Source: Arthrobacter sp. V1I7 (GTDB lineage Bacteria; Actinomycetota; Actinomycetes; Actinomycetales; Micrococcaceae). From it: 64,000 bases of DNA. A program made the position numbers and the translations under genes. The notes beneath the pieces were generated by a model, which worked only from the letters and a program-made list of their open reading frames with translations, did not search any database and was not told where the DNA came from. Below are positions 1-9,001 of the stretch, in pieces. The DNA lies in NCBI RefSeq assembly GCF_030817015.1, contig NZ_JAUSYS010000001.1, positions 124,001 through 188,000 on the forward strand. The letters are read 5' to 3'. Numbering within the stretch: position 1 is the stretch's first letter; each line of letters opens with the position of its first letter.

Positions 1-320
1 TCCGCGACGGCGACAATCTCCGCATCCACGTTCCGGTCAGTTTTCCGGAGGCGGCCCTGGGTGCCGACATCGAGGTCCCGACGATCGAGGGTGACACGGT
101 CAGGGTGCGCGTTCCGGCCGGTACCCCATCGGGCCGCACGCTCCGCGTCAAGGGGCGCGGCGTCAAGCATGCCAAGGCAACCGGGGACCTGCTGGTGACA
201 ATCGACGTCGCCGTTCCCCGGAAGCTCAACAAGGAAGCGGAAGAAGCCGTGAAGACCTTCGCGGCCGCCACGGCCGGCGAGGACGTGCGCGCCGGCCTGG
301 CAGCCAGGGCCCGGCTCTAG
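1..320 (+). CDS. dnaJ: DnaJ-type co-chaperone, C-terminal end (partial)
   Basis: Only the last ~105 residues are inside the window; the reading frame opens at base 3 and stops with TAG at 318-320. The visible part is the C-terminal substrate-binding beta-sandwich of a DnaJ/CbpA Hsp40, recognised from the pattern GADIEVPTIEG, VRVPAGTPSGRTLRVKGRG and GDLLVTIDVAVPRKL. These proteins deliver unfolded clients to DnaK and stimulate its ATPase. The J domain and any zinc domain lie upstream, out of view. The next gene, hspR, starts 14 nt downstream on the same strand, as in the actinobacterial dnaK-grpE-dnaJ-hspR operon. The family call is firm; which dnaJ paralogue it is rests on the hspR neighbour. 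Confidence 0.92.
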   Translation, partial: RDGDNLRIHVPVSFPEAALGADIEVPTIEGDTVRVRVPAGTPSGRTLRVKGRGVKHAKATGDLLVTIDVAVPRKLNKEAEEAVKTFAAATAGEDVRAGLAARARL

Positions 321-334
321 GAACGGGTCCTGCC

Positions 335-757
335 ATGGACATCGAGTCCGACCAGCCCATCTTCGTCATCTCCGTGGCCGCGGAGCTGGCCGACATGCAC
401 CCGCAGACCCTGCGGCAGTATGACCGGCTGGGCATCGTCTCGCCGAGCCGCGCCCCGGGAAAGTCCCGGCGCTATTCCCAGCGGGATGTCACGATGCTCC
501 GCGAAGTGCAGCGGCTCTCGCAGGAGGGCGTTTCCCTCGAGGGCATCAAGCGGATCCTCCAGCTGGAGAACCAGGTGGCCGCGCTCCAGCACCGGGTCAT
601 GGAACTGACCGAGGAGCTGGGACGGCGCCGCCAGCCGCTGGATGCCCGCGTTTTTGCGGCCGGGACCGCCGGGGACGTCGTCAGCCTCGCCCGCGGCAAG
701 CGGCCCCGGCCGCGCTCCCAGGCCATCGTGGTGTGGCGGCCGCGCGGTTCCGAATGA
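335..757 (+). CDS. hspR: HspR, MerR-family heat-shock repressor
   Basis: 140-residue MerR-family DNA-binding protein. The N-terminal winged helix (about residues 10-75) contains SVAAELADMHPQTLRQYDRLG and the wing region around GKSRRYSQRDV. A short coiled coil follows (LENQVAALQHRVMELTEEL, about 86-105), then a basic tail. HspR represses the dnaK operon by binding HAIR inverted repeats and uses DnaK as co-repressor (family knowledge). Its place directly behind dnaJ, 14 nt from the stop, is the classic arrangement and supports autogenous control of the operon. No HAIR operator is visible here because the operon promoter lies upstream of the window. Confidence 0.93.
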   Translation: MDIESDQPIFVISVAAELADMHPQTLRQYDRLGIVSPSRAPGKSRRYSQRDVTMLREVQRLSQEGVSLEGIKRILQLENQVAALQHRVMELTEELGRRRQPLDARVFAAGTAGDVVSLARGKRPRPRSQAIVVWRPRGSE

Positions 758-970
758 CCATCACACTCCCCGGCGATGCCTTCGGCGGACCTTCGGGATC
801 CGAGTAGCCGTCGACTGAAAGACGGGTACCGGGCCCGCGTGACGCCGGCCTCCTCGGGCCTGTTGAATTGGAGCCCTCAACACATCTGATTGTCTGGGGG
901 GGCAATAAATGTCGAATGCAGGGAAGCCACGCACAGCTGGACCTGGTGCACCGGTCCTGGGGGCAACGCC

Positions 971-1369
971 ATGAGCTCCGGAATGGAAACGGCCGTGGTG
1001 TTTGCAAACTCGCTGCCCGGCTCGATCCTGATGTCGCTGGGGCAGGGCCTGGTGCTGGTCTGTGTCTGTGTCGACATGGTCCGCCTGCTGTCGGTGCCGC
1101 GGTCCCACCGTCGGTATCTGGCGAACACCGTCTTTCTGGCCCTTGCCTGGCCGTCCATCGTGATCAGCGCCTCAGTGGTGCTGGTTTATGCCGCCAGCGG
1201 GGCGTGGCAGAACGTCGCGGGCGGCGTCTTCATCCTGGTTGCAGTGATCTTCCGTTGGCAGCGCAGCGGGGATGAGGACAGCTGGTGGAAGGGCAAGGGC
1301 AAGGCCCTTGTACGCTGGCTCCGGAAGCAGGCGGCCGCAGGCTCAGCCGCGGCACCGGCCACCGCCTGA
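971..1369 (+). CDS. Small integral membrane protein, function unknown
   Basis: 132 residues from the ATG at 971. The frame stays open back to 890, but the ATG at 971 has a G-rich stretch just upstream and begins directly before the first hydrophobic segment. Three membrane segments are visible at about residues 14-34, 46-68 and 76-93. A charged C-terminal tail rich in Lys and Trp (EDSWWKGKGKALVRWLRK) is probably cytoplasmic, ending in an Ala-rich stretch. I do not recognise a named family. The gene ends 6 nt before the stop of the convergent helicase gene, and no shared operon with hspR is evident (gap of ~210 nt). Confidence 0.6.
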   Translation: MSSGMETAVVFANSLPGSILMSLGQGLVLVCVCVDMVRLLSVPRSHRRYLANTVFLALAWPSIVISASVVLVYAASGAWQNVAGGVFILVAVIFRWQRSGDEDSWWKGKGKALVRWLRKQAAAGSAAAPATA

Positions 1370-1375
1370 TCTGGG

Positions 1376-4300
1376 TCAGTCGTTGAACAGCCCGGCCAGA
1401 TCCTCCGCCGTCAGTGCGCCTCCAGACAGCGCGTCGCCCTGCATGACGTCTGCGAACAGCTGGGACTTCTTGGCCTTGAGGGCCATCACCTTTTCCTCGA
1501 TGGTGTCCTTGGCGACCAGCCGGTAGACCATCACGTTCCGGGCCTGGCCGATCCGGTGCGTGCGGTCCACGGCCTGCGCCTCGGAGGCGGGGTTCCACCA
1601 GGGATCCAGCAGGAACACATAGTCCGCCTCGGTCAGGTTCAGGCCGAAGCCGCCGGCCTTGAGACTGATCAGGAACACCGGGGCAGCGCCGTTCTTGAAT
1701 TCGTTGACCACGTCGGTGCGGTTCCGGGTGCTCCCGTCGAGGTAGCAGAACTCGATGTTTTCCGCCACCAGCCGTTCCCGGACCTTGCCCAGGAATCCCG
1801 TGAACTGGCTGAAGATCAGCGCCCGGTGGCCCTCGGCCACGAGGTCCTCGAGCTGTTCGAAGAGCACATCGAGCTTGCTGGACCGCACACCGGAGAGGGA
1901 CGGATCAATCAGCGAGGGGTCCAGGCTGAGCTGCCGCAGCAGGGTCAGCGACTGGAAGATCGTGAAGCGGTTCGTGTTGACGTCGTCGATCAGGCCGAGA
2001 ATCTTCTGGCGCTCCCGCTGCAGGTGCGTCTGGTAGACCTTCTGGTGCCGCGGATTGAGCACCACCTCGAGGATCTGCTCCTGTTTCGGCGGCAGGTCGT
2101 GGATGACCTGTTCCTTGGTGCGGCGCATCATCAGCGGCCGGACCCGGCGCCGAAGCTTGTCCAGTTGCGCCTTGTCGCCGTTCTTTTCCACCGGCTTCTG
2201 GTAGTACTCGGCGAACCGTTTCGGGCTCGAAAAGAGCCCTGGCGCCACGATCGACGTCAGTGCCCAGAACTCCATAAGGTTGTTCTCCAGCGGGGTGCCG
2301 GTGATGGCGAGTTTGAAGGCCGCCGGAAGTTTCCGGGCGCACTGGTAGGCCTTGGACTGGTGGTTCTTCACGAACTGCGCCTCGTCGAGCACAAAGCCGG
2401 CCCACTGCCGGGAGGCGTAGGCGTCGTAGTCGATCCGGAACAACGCGTAGGAGGTGATGACGATGTCCGCGCCGGCCATCGCGTCCGCAGGATGCGAGCC
2501 GCTCTTCGCGAAGGTTTCGCTGATGGCCCGCACCGTCAGGCCCGGCGCGAACCGCGCGGTCTCCGCCTCCCAGTTCCCGACCACACTCGTGGGGGCGACG
2601 ACGAGGAACGGTGCCGCCCCGGCCGGGGACGGCGCCGCGCCGTCCGCCGGTGGTCCGGTGTCCGCCGGTCCGGGGGATACTGAACCGGCCTCCGCGGCAG
2701 GTTCCGCGGCGGCCTCCTTGGCCGCGCAGATCAGCGCCAGCGCCTGCACCGTCTTGCCCAGGCCCATGTCATCGGCGAGCACCCCGCCCAGTCCGTGCCG
2801 GTAGAGGAAGCTGAGCCAGTTGAAGCCTTCGAGCTGGTAGGGGCGCAGCTCGGCATTGAGGGTCGAGGGCAGCGGCAGGCCCTGCACCCCGCCCTCCAAC
2901 AGGCCGCCGACAGCCTGGCGCCACGCGGCGGCCTGCTCGTCGACAATCCCGAGCTGGGCCAACTCATCCCAGAGGCCGGCTTGGAAGCGGCTGATCTGCA
3001 GCGGCGCATCCTTGTTGCCTTGGTTGTCCTGAAGGATGCGGGCTTCGTCGATCAGCGCCCGGAGCTGGTGCAGCTCGGGCAGGTCCAGGGAAAAGTACGC
3101 CCCGCTGGGCAGCAGCATCCGGGTTTGGCCGGCCGCGAGGGCGGAAAACAGGGCCGCGAAGGACACCGGCTGACCCTCCAGGGTGATGACAATGCCAAGG
3201 TCGAACCAGTCGCGGCTGTCGGTGGCCTTGGTCGAAATGGCCACCACGGGGGCTTCTTCGGCTTCGCGGTAGTCGGCCATCTCGCCGGCCGTATCCACCG
3301 TGATCCCGGGCAGCTCACGGAGCCGGGGGAGGACCTCCTCGGTGAAGGCCAGCGTGTCGAGGCCGCTGAGTTCGGCTGAGGCGGCCAGGCGCGGGGTCCC
3401 CCAGCCGCCGGTGGCCGACTCGCCCAAGGCGGGCACAACGTTCCAGGGCTGCCCCACGGTCTCCAGGATCTCGCCCTCCGCCGCGTCGTCGCGGTAGCCG
3501 TGATCGCCGGGGTGGCGCCACAGCGGCTGGGAGGTGACGAGCTTCCCGGATTTGTAGTGCCATTCCCAGTGCAGCCGTACCCGGTGGTCCGCGCCGTAGT
3601 CGGCCAACAGGGACAGGGTGGGGACGGCCAGCGCGGGCAGCTCGACCGACTCGTCGGAGGCCGTGACCCGGGCGGACTGCTTGAGCTTGGGATAAAACCC
3701 GGTCAGGAACCTGGTCTCATCACGGGCCGGGATGTGCAGGGTGCTCCCGGCGGTCACGAAGGTCAGCAGTTCCTCGCTGAGCCCGGCTTCCAGCGGGGCA
3801 AGGCTGATGATGGAGTCCGACGGCGCAACGCCGGGCAGGGCGTCGCCGTCCGAGGTCAGGAAAATCCCGTGCGCCGGCCGTCCGATCGTGCCGACGTGGG
3901 CCGGGTCGATCACGACACCCTCGACCGTGATGGTGGGCGCCAGCGACAGCCCTCCGCCTTGATCCGTGCCGGCGTCCGTGGCCGCGCCGCCGCCAGCGGC
4001 ACCCCTTAAGGCCCGGGTTCGGCCCCTCCCCGAAGCGGGTGAGGTTGAGTCCGACGGCGGCAGGGGTCTCCACCACGCGCACCGGCTCCTGGCCGCTGCC
4101 GTGGACCAGGGCGACGCCGATCTTGCGGGCCTGGGCCAGCAGGCTCCACAGGTTCTTGCCGGCGTAGGTGTTAAGCCCCAGCCAGGGTGCGGAGCCCGAG
4201 TGCTGGCGGCTGGCAAGGGCAGTGTGCGACGCGAGGAATTCCTGCATCCACTCGACATGGGCCTCGTTGCATTCCCGCCGGTAGCTCAGGTAGCTCAGGG

Positions 4301-4898
4301 TGTTCCACGAAACGTCCCCCCGGATCCACTTGCCCTTGGCGCCCATGATCACGGGCCGGGCCTTCAGCTGCCGTACGCTGCGCAGCGGGTCCCGGCGGCC
4401 GGTGTAGGAGAAATGCGGGGTCGGTTCTTCAATTTCGAACTGGAGCGCGAGCGGAATTCCGTTGGTGGACGGGGTGATGCCCGGGCGGGCGATCAGCGGG
4501 CTGAGGGCCTGTTCCCAGTCCGGCACCTCGAGGACCGGAGCCTGGCGGGAGAGCCGGGACGTATCGGCGGGGGCCAGCAGCTGGACGCGCGTTGCCGGGT
4601 TGTCCTCGGCCGCGAACAGCAGGGCGGCCACGTGCTTGCAGTCCTTCCGGACCGGGCAGCTGCAGACACCCACGGTGCAGCTCCAGCCGCCCGCTTTCCG
4701 GACCAGCTTCGCCGTCGTCGAATAGGGCACATCGGAGCCGCCCCGCACTTTACCGAGCATCAGTCCGGTGGCGGCGTCGAAGGAGATCCCGGAAACCCGG
4801 CTGCCCATGGCGTAGGCCAGTCCGGCCGCAAGGGAGCGGTCGTTGATCGCGGGAGTCTGTATTGCCAGTGCCGCACTCTCGTCCGGATGGGATGGCAT
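1376..4898 (-). pseudogene. SNF2-family DEAD/DEAH helicase with SWIM zinc finger, one frameshift
   Basis: One long minus-strand gene split by a single-base shift near 4002-4010. The 5' part (ATG at 4898) encodes an N-terminal region with a SWIM zinc motif, C79-x-C81 ... C87-x-H89, and runs to about GPNPGLKG. The 3' frame resumes at GAAGGGAATDAG and carries the complete SNF2 engine: Walker A DDMGLGKT, Walker B-like DEAQ, a GTPLENN motif, and a C-terminal helicase domain with ALIFSQFTGFLGK and RTHRIGQ. Removing one base from the CCCCTTAAG stretch would restore a protein of ~1170 residues, normal for actinobacterial SWIM-SNF2 proteins. These are ATP-dependent DNA translocases of unclear bacterial role. 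The break sits in a low-complexity linker, so it is either a sequencing error or a recent mutation. Confidence 0.88.
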
Positions 4899-5135
4899 GT
4901 GCGCACTACTTTCAGCAGTTGGTCATCTGATCCATCTTAGCGAGCCTGGGGCAGCAGTCCGAACGTCAGCGGCTGGAGGCCCGGCAAGGTGAAGACCCCG
5001 ACGGACAGCAGGATACGGAGGTATGCCACCCACATTTCGCCTAAAGTTCAGCTTCACCTCAACTGCCGGGCCAGCGGCGGGACATACTGTGAAGTGGTTC
5101 GGAGCGCCACCCGCAGTCAACAGCGAGGATTTCCC

Positions 5136-6031
5136 ATGAGCGACGGCCTTACCACCAGCCTTACCGAGACCAGCTACGCCCCCGTTCTGACCCGCGAGAG
5201 CATCAAGGGCAGCGACGCCGAGGTGGTTGACGCGAACGTGGACGTGGTCAACAGATGTACGCGGAACTGCTGGACGTCGAGGAAATCGCGCCGGCCGCGC
5301 TGGGCAGCTATTACGTGGATTTCTACCTGACGCAGTCGCTCGGCGGCGGATTCGCCCAGTACGTGTTTACCGCGCCGGAACGCGAGGATATCGACTCATA
5401 CATCCGGGCAGGGCTGGAAAAGATGGGGGCCGCCGCGCACCTGGACCTCTTCAACCGCACCGTGGCCGCGTTCGACTCGCTCTCCGATGATGAAGCGGAC
5501 GCCTACCTCGACGGGGACGCTGACCTGGACACGGGCGCCGAGGCCGCTCCCGGCGCCGACAGCTCCGCGGCGGTACGCCTTCTCGAGGAGCTCGACGCCG
5601 AGTTCGAGTCGCTGCTAGAGACCGAGGACATCATTGCGCTCAACGCCCGCTGGCTCCGGGGCCTCGCGGATCTCCTGGTCCTGGACGACGAGGAACTCGA
5701 CCGGCACATCGCCGAGCGGGTTTCCCGGATCCCGAACCTGGAAGAACGCCAGGCCGCGGCTGCCGAAGACGAACGGCTGCACGCTCCGGAGTTCGAACTA
5801 ATCATCCGCGAACTGTGCGATCTGGCAGGCCACACGCTGCTGAAGATCACCATGGGCGACCCCAACTACAGCCACGACGGCCAGACCACCCTGGCGTGGC
5901 ATTTCACCACTGACCAGGGCGAGTTCCTCATGCTGGAAGACGACGACGAAGCGTTCATGATCCATCCGGATACTAAGGAAATTCTGGCCGCCGTCGAGTT
6001 TGAGGAAGCGGACAGCGACCCTCTGCGCTAA
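5136..6031 (+). pseudogene. DMP19/DUF4375-like protein, one frameshift
   Basis: The ATG at 5136 begins MSDGLTTSLTETSYAPVL and reads to ~5250. The remaining ~258 residues continue in the next frame from MYAELLDVEE to TAA at 6029-6031. Restoring one C in 'gtcaacagatg' (giving aac-cag-atg) joins NVDVVNQ to MYAELLD without loss, so this is one ~298-residue gene with a 1-nt deletion. The YYVDFYLTQSLGGGFAQYVF segment resembles the DMP19 / DUF4375 fold, some members of which are proposed DNA mimics. The protein is very acidic (many Asp/Glu, e.g. LMLEDDDEAF), in keeping with that idea. Function is not established. It overlaps the convergent downstream gene by 4 nt. Confidence 0.62.
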
Positions 6032-6606
6032 GTGTTCTGGTGCAGCGCCCGGGCCAGGATGGCAAGGACCTCCTCGTTGACCGGAGTGTCGGCGCGCAGC
6101 CGGATCCGCCATCCTGCACGGACCCTGACGGCTTCGAGCCGACCTTCGGCCGGCGCGTCGATACGGAGAGTTACATCGACGCAGCTGTTAGTGGCGCGGG
6201 TGATCTGCGCGAACTTCCGCCGTGGGCTGTGGAGCGAAACGTACCCCTTGCGGAGCTGGATTTTCACGCCGTCGGTTTCCGCCGCCCACGCCAGGAGGTC
6301 GTCGGCGATCGGGCGCAGCTCGGGGTGGTTGGCGTACTGCGCCTCGAACAGCTCGTCGGCGTCGCGCAGCATAAAGTCCGGGTAGCCGAACATCTCCCAG
6401 GAAGCGGCGTACTGGGCATAGCCGGTGATGCCGTGCTGGTCCCGCATCCAGGCGCGGAGCTCGGCGTCGTTGGCAAGCCCGGCGGCGCGGCCCTGCTCCG
6501 CCCACCAGGCCGTGTCGGGTCCCGATTTCCGCAGCAGCAGCGACTGGTTGCTCTCCACCATGAACCGCCAGGTTTTCGCCGTGGTCTTCAGATCAATTTT
6601 GCCCAT
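6028..6606 (-). CDS. DUF4287/DUF5655-type hypothetical protein
   Basis: 192 residues, start ATG at 6606. The first half holds a DUF4287-like segment (AELRAWMRDQHGITGYAQYAASWEMFGYPDF). The second half resembles the DUF5655 domain, with LHSPRRKFAQITRATNSCVDVTLRID and a final Arg-rich strand. There is no signal peptide or membrane segment, so it is probably cytosolic. The stop codon (6028-6030) overlaps the stop of the convergent DMP19-like gene. Biochemical function of both domains is unknown to me; the domain call is from pattern memory. Confidence 0.6.
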   Translation of the reverse strand: MGKIDLKTTAKTWRFMVESNQSLLLRKSGPDTAWWAEQGRAAGLANDAELRAWMRDQHGITGYAQYAASWEMFGYPDFMLRDADELFEAQYANHPELRPIADDLLAWAAETDGVKIQLRKGYVSLHSPRRKFAQITRATNSCVDVTLRIDAPAEGRLEAVRVRAGWRIRLRADTPVNEEVLAILARALHQNT

Positions 6607-7031
6607 GCGTTGATCCTAGCGCCGGGTCTGCCGCCGCGGCAGCGGCAGGAGCCCGACGAGCCTGTGGTCCCTAGGAGACCTCGGATCATCCTTGTGCCCG
6701 CACGGTCCGGGCGCCAACAGACAGGGGCCAACAAGTCCGGCTACATAAGGTGCCGCGTTCGGCAAAACTTTGAGCCGGCCCGGGCAGCCGCGTTGTTGAA
6801 AGAGTGCACGAACCAGAACCAGCGGCGTTACGGCATTCGAATAAAAATCGAGGCTAGGCCACCGAGGGGTCGCTGGCATTCGATAGAGGAATGCCTTCCC
6901 GGGCCCGAGGGATTTCCATCGGCGGGTTGGTTTCTTCGTCAAGACGACGCGGTTGGTGCACCACCGGCACGGTCTGGGTGGTGCAATGACCGCTCTAGCC
7001 TGCCTGTAGGGAACCCCTCCTTTACCTCGGA
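6607..7031. other. 425-bp gap without a recognisable gene
   Basis: No convincing coding sequence on either strand. It holds a 9-bp inverted repeat (6957-6985, listed separately) just beyond the end of the formaldehyde dehydrogenase remnant, and a smaller one, GGCATT-N9-AATGCC, near 6871-6891. The irregular composition suggests decayed sequence between the ordinary chromosome and the catabolic island. Confidence 0.5.
6957..6985 (-). terminator. Stem-loop downstream of the fdhA remnant
   Basis: TGCACCACC (6957-6965) pairs with GGTGGTGCA (6977-6985) across an 11-nt loop. It lies ~50 nt beyond the end of the gbcA-gbcB-fdhA' transcript on the minus strand. No long U-tract follows, so a termination role is inferred from position and stem strength only. 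Confidence 0.4.
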
Positions 7032-7488
7032 CTAGTTGCTGAGGTAGCCGTTCGGGTTCGGGACATACTTCGTGGCGGCTCCGGCATCGAATTCCGCGTA
7101 CCCCCGCGGGGCATCCTGGAGCGAAATGGCCGTGGCGTTGACCGCCTTGGCGATCTGGATCCTGTCATGCAGGATCGCCATCATCAGCTGCCGGTTGGCC
7201 GGCGGCGGTGAGGTCCATCAGCGAATTGAGCACGGCGGCCGGCGCCTCCGGGCCTCGGCACCGTGCCCGTGTCCGCGGGCCTCGAAACCGACCGCGTCGA
7301 TACCGGCATCGACCTCCCGGACGCCGAGAAGCTGCTCGATCTGGTCAGCCGGGTCGCCGTTGGCCACGTTGACGGTTTCGCAGCCAAAGGACCGGGCCTG
7401 GGCCAGGCGATCCTCATTGAGATCCCCCACGATGACCACCGCGGCCCCCAGCAGTTGGGCGCTGGTCGGGGGAGCCCGCGGATCCATA
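7032..7488 (-). pseudogene. Remnant of glutathione-independent formaldehyde dehydrogenase
   Basis: Minus-strand sequence closely matching the C-terminal half of the intact enzyme at 20376-21593. It starts at QLLGAAVVIVGDLNEDRLAQA and runs through GCETVNV, DAVGFEARGHG and NSLMDLTAAG. It then jumps within one codon to NRQLMMAILHD and ends with PNPNGYLSN and TAG at 7032-7034. The jump, at about 7200, removes ~65 residues present in the intact copy (GIPGLYVTGDPGG to PVMKYN). A frameshift lies near 7245 (HGHGAEARRRR), and the zinc-binding N-terminal half is absent. It sits directly behind gbcB, so an ancestral gbcA-gbcB-fdhA operon coupling demethylation to formaldehyde oxidation is a reasonable reading. 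It cannot be functional. Confidence 0.85.
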
Positions 7489-7585
7489 GGCGGCAAGCGA
7501 AACGCCACGCGTGGCATTCTCGCTCTTGTATTCTTGCCGTGAAAACAATCCCTGATGCTGTCCGGCCTAGAGCAGCTGGAAGCGG

Positions 7586-9001
7586 CTAGGCATCGATCAC
7601 CAAATCGGTCCGCGCGGTGGAGCAGCAGGGCAGGAACTTGCCGGCAGAGATTTCCCGTGCCCGGATCCCGCCCTGGTGGTTCATCTCGACCTCCCCGGAA
7701 AGCTTGACGACCTTGCAGGAGCCGCACATGCCTTCCTTGCAGTTCGCGCCGATCCGGACGCCCGCACGCTGGGCCGCCTCGAGGATGTGTTCGGCGGGGT
7801 CGATGCGCACATTGATGCCGGTGCGCATGAAGGACATGGTGAGGCTTCCCGTTCCGACCGTGTCGAAGCTCGAGGCATCGGGGGACCCGGCCTCCGGCCC
7901 CGCGTCCGGACTGCCGTCGGGGGCTTCGGGACAGGGCGCGTCCGGGTCGACGGTTTCCAGCGGCAGCCCCGTGGCCTTCAGGGTTCCGTCGGCGTCGTAG
8001 CCAGGCTCGTAGAGGCCGAACGCGGCGGGTTGGCTTTCGAAGTAGTCCTCAGCGGATTCGGCGATCTCCTCCGCGATCTCCTCCGCGAAGTCGGCTGCAA
8101 GTGCCACCTCCGCCTGGTATTCAAGGAGCGTCTGGCGGTCTCCCGAGAAGAACTCCATGTAGATGGAAGTGTCATCGACACCAACCTTCTTTAGGAGCTC
8201 GGTGGCGGTGTTCAGGTACCCCTCAGGACCACATGCGTACACCTGGCGGCCGTTGGCGTCCGGGGCCACCTCCTCAAGCATCGCCGCCGTCAGCCTTCCG
8301 CTGAGTCCTTCCCACCCTTCCGGTACACTGCGGTCGCCCAGGGAGTAGTAAACCTTGACGCGTGAGTCCACGGAGGCGATATAGGCCAATTCCCGGTGGA
8401 AGGCAAAGCCTCCAGTATCTGAGCCGTGGTAGAGCACCACAACATCGGCGTGTCCGGGCAGGGAGTGGATGGTCCGCACCATGGACATGATGGGGGTGAT
8501 GCCTGCGCCGGCGGCCAGCAAGAGGTACCGTGCCCGCCGGTCGGCGTCGGGCAGGTGGAATGCTCCCACCGGTCCCAGCATCTCTAGGACGGTGCCGGGT
8601 TTGACCTTCTCGTGCACCCATGGCGAGACCAGTCCCGTGGGGTCACACTTGACGGTGATGCTGAAGGTCCACGGCTCGGTGGGCGAACTGGACAGCGAGT
8701 AGCTGCGGTCCACCGGTTCCTGGTCCTCACCATTCACGGGGAATGCGACGTTCACGTACTGGCCCGCACGGAACGCCAGGGGCGCACCGTCGCAACGGCG
8801 GAACACAAAGGTCATCATGGCGCCGGCCTCGGGAACGGTCTCGACGCATTCGGCCATGAACTCCTGCGGATGCCACGGGCCCAATGCACGGGCTGCCCGG
8901 GCAGGTGTCTCTGTGCTTCCCATCACCCTGTTCCACGGCATCTCAAGACCGCGAATACGCTGTGGTTCGTGGATTGCCGTTTCAGTGAGGAGTTCAATCA
9001 T
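7586..9001 (-). CDS. gbcB: Glycine betaine demethylase reductase component (GbcB-like)
   Basis: 471 residues, NAD(P)H- and flavin-dependent reductase that passes electrons to the Rieske oxygenase GbcA. The N-terminal ferredoxin-NADP reductase module carries the FAD motif R99-S-Y-S and the nucleotide motif LLLAAGAGITPIMSM. A C-terminal plant-type 2Fe-2S domain has NCKEGMCGSCKVV and a final PCC cysteine. The ATG at 9001 is chosen because it overlaps the gbcA stop as ATGA (8998-9001); the open frame further upstream lies inside gbcA. Between reductase and ferredoxin is an unusual ~90-residue acidic linker (EEIAEEIAESAEDYF, then Asp/Pro/Gly-rich). The protein is therefore about 100 residues longer than the Pseudomonas enzyme as I recall it. 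Confidence 0.88.
   Translation of the reverse strand: MIELLTETAIHEPQRIRGLEMPWNRVMGSTETPARAARALGPWHPQEFMAECVETVPEAGAMMTFVFRRCDGAPLAFRAGQYVNVAFPVNGEDQEPVDRSYSLSSSPTEPWTFSITVKCDPTGLVSPWVHEKVKPGTVLEMLGPVGAFHLPDADRRARYLLLAAGAGITPIMSMVRTIHSLPGHADVVVLYHGSDTGGFAFHRELAYIASVDSRVKVYYSLGDRSVPEGWEGLSGRLTAAMLEEVAPDANGRQVYACGPEGYLNTATELLKKVGVDDTSIYMEFFSGDRQTLLEYQAEVALAADFAEEIAEEIAESAEDYFESQPAAFGLYEPGYDADGTLKATGLPLETVDPDAPCPEAPDGSPDAGPEAGSPDASSFDTVGTGSLTMSFMRTGINVRIDPAEHILEAAQRAGVRIGANCKEGMCGSCKVVKLSGEVEMNHQGGIRAREISAGKFLPCCSTARTDLVIDA

Noticed and set aside
3950..4015. Programmed frameshift in the SNF2 helicase
   Set aside because: No slippery heptamer plus pseudoknot arrangement was seen; single-base error or mutation in a short homopolymer is simpler, given similar breaks elsewhere in the window.
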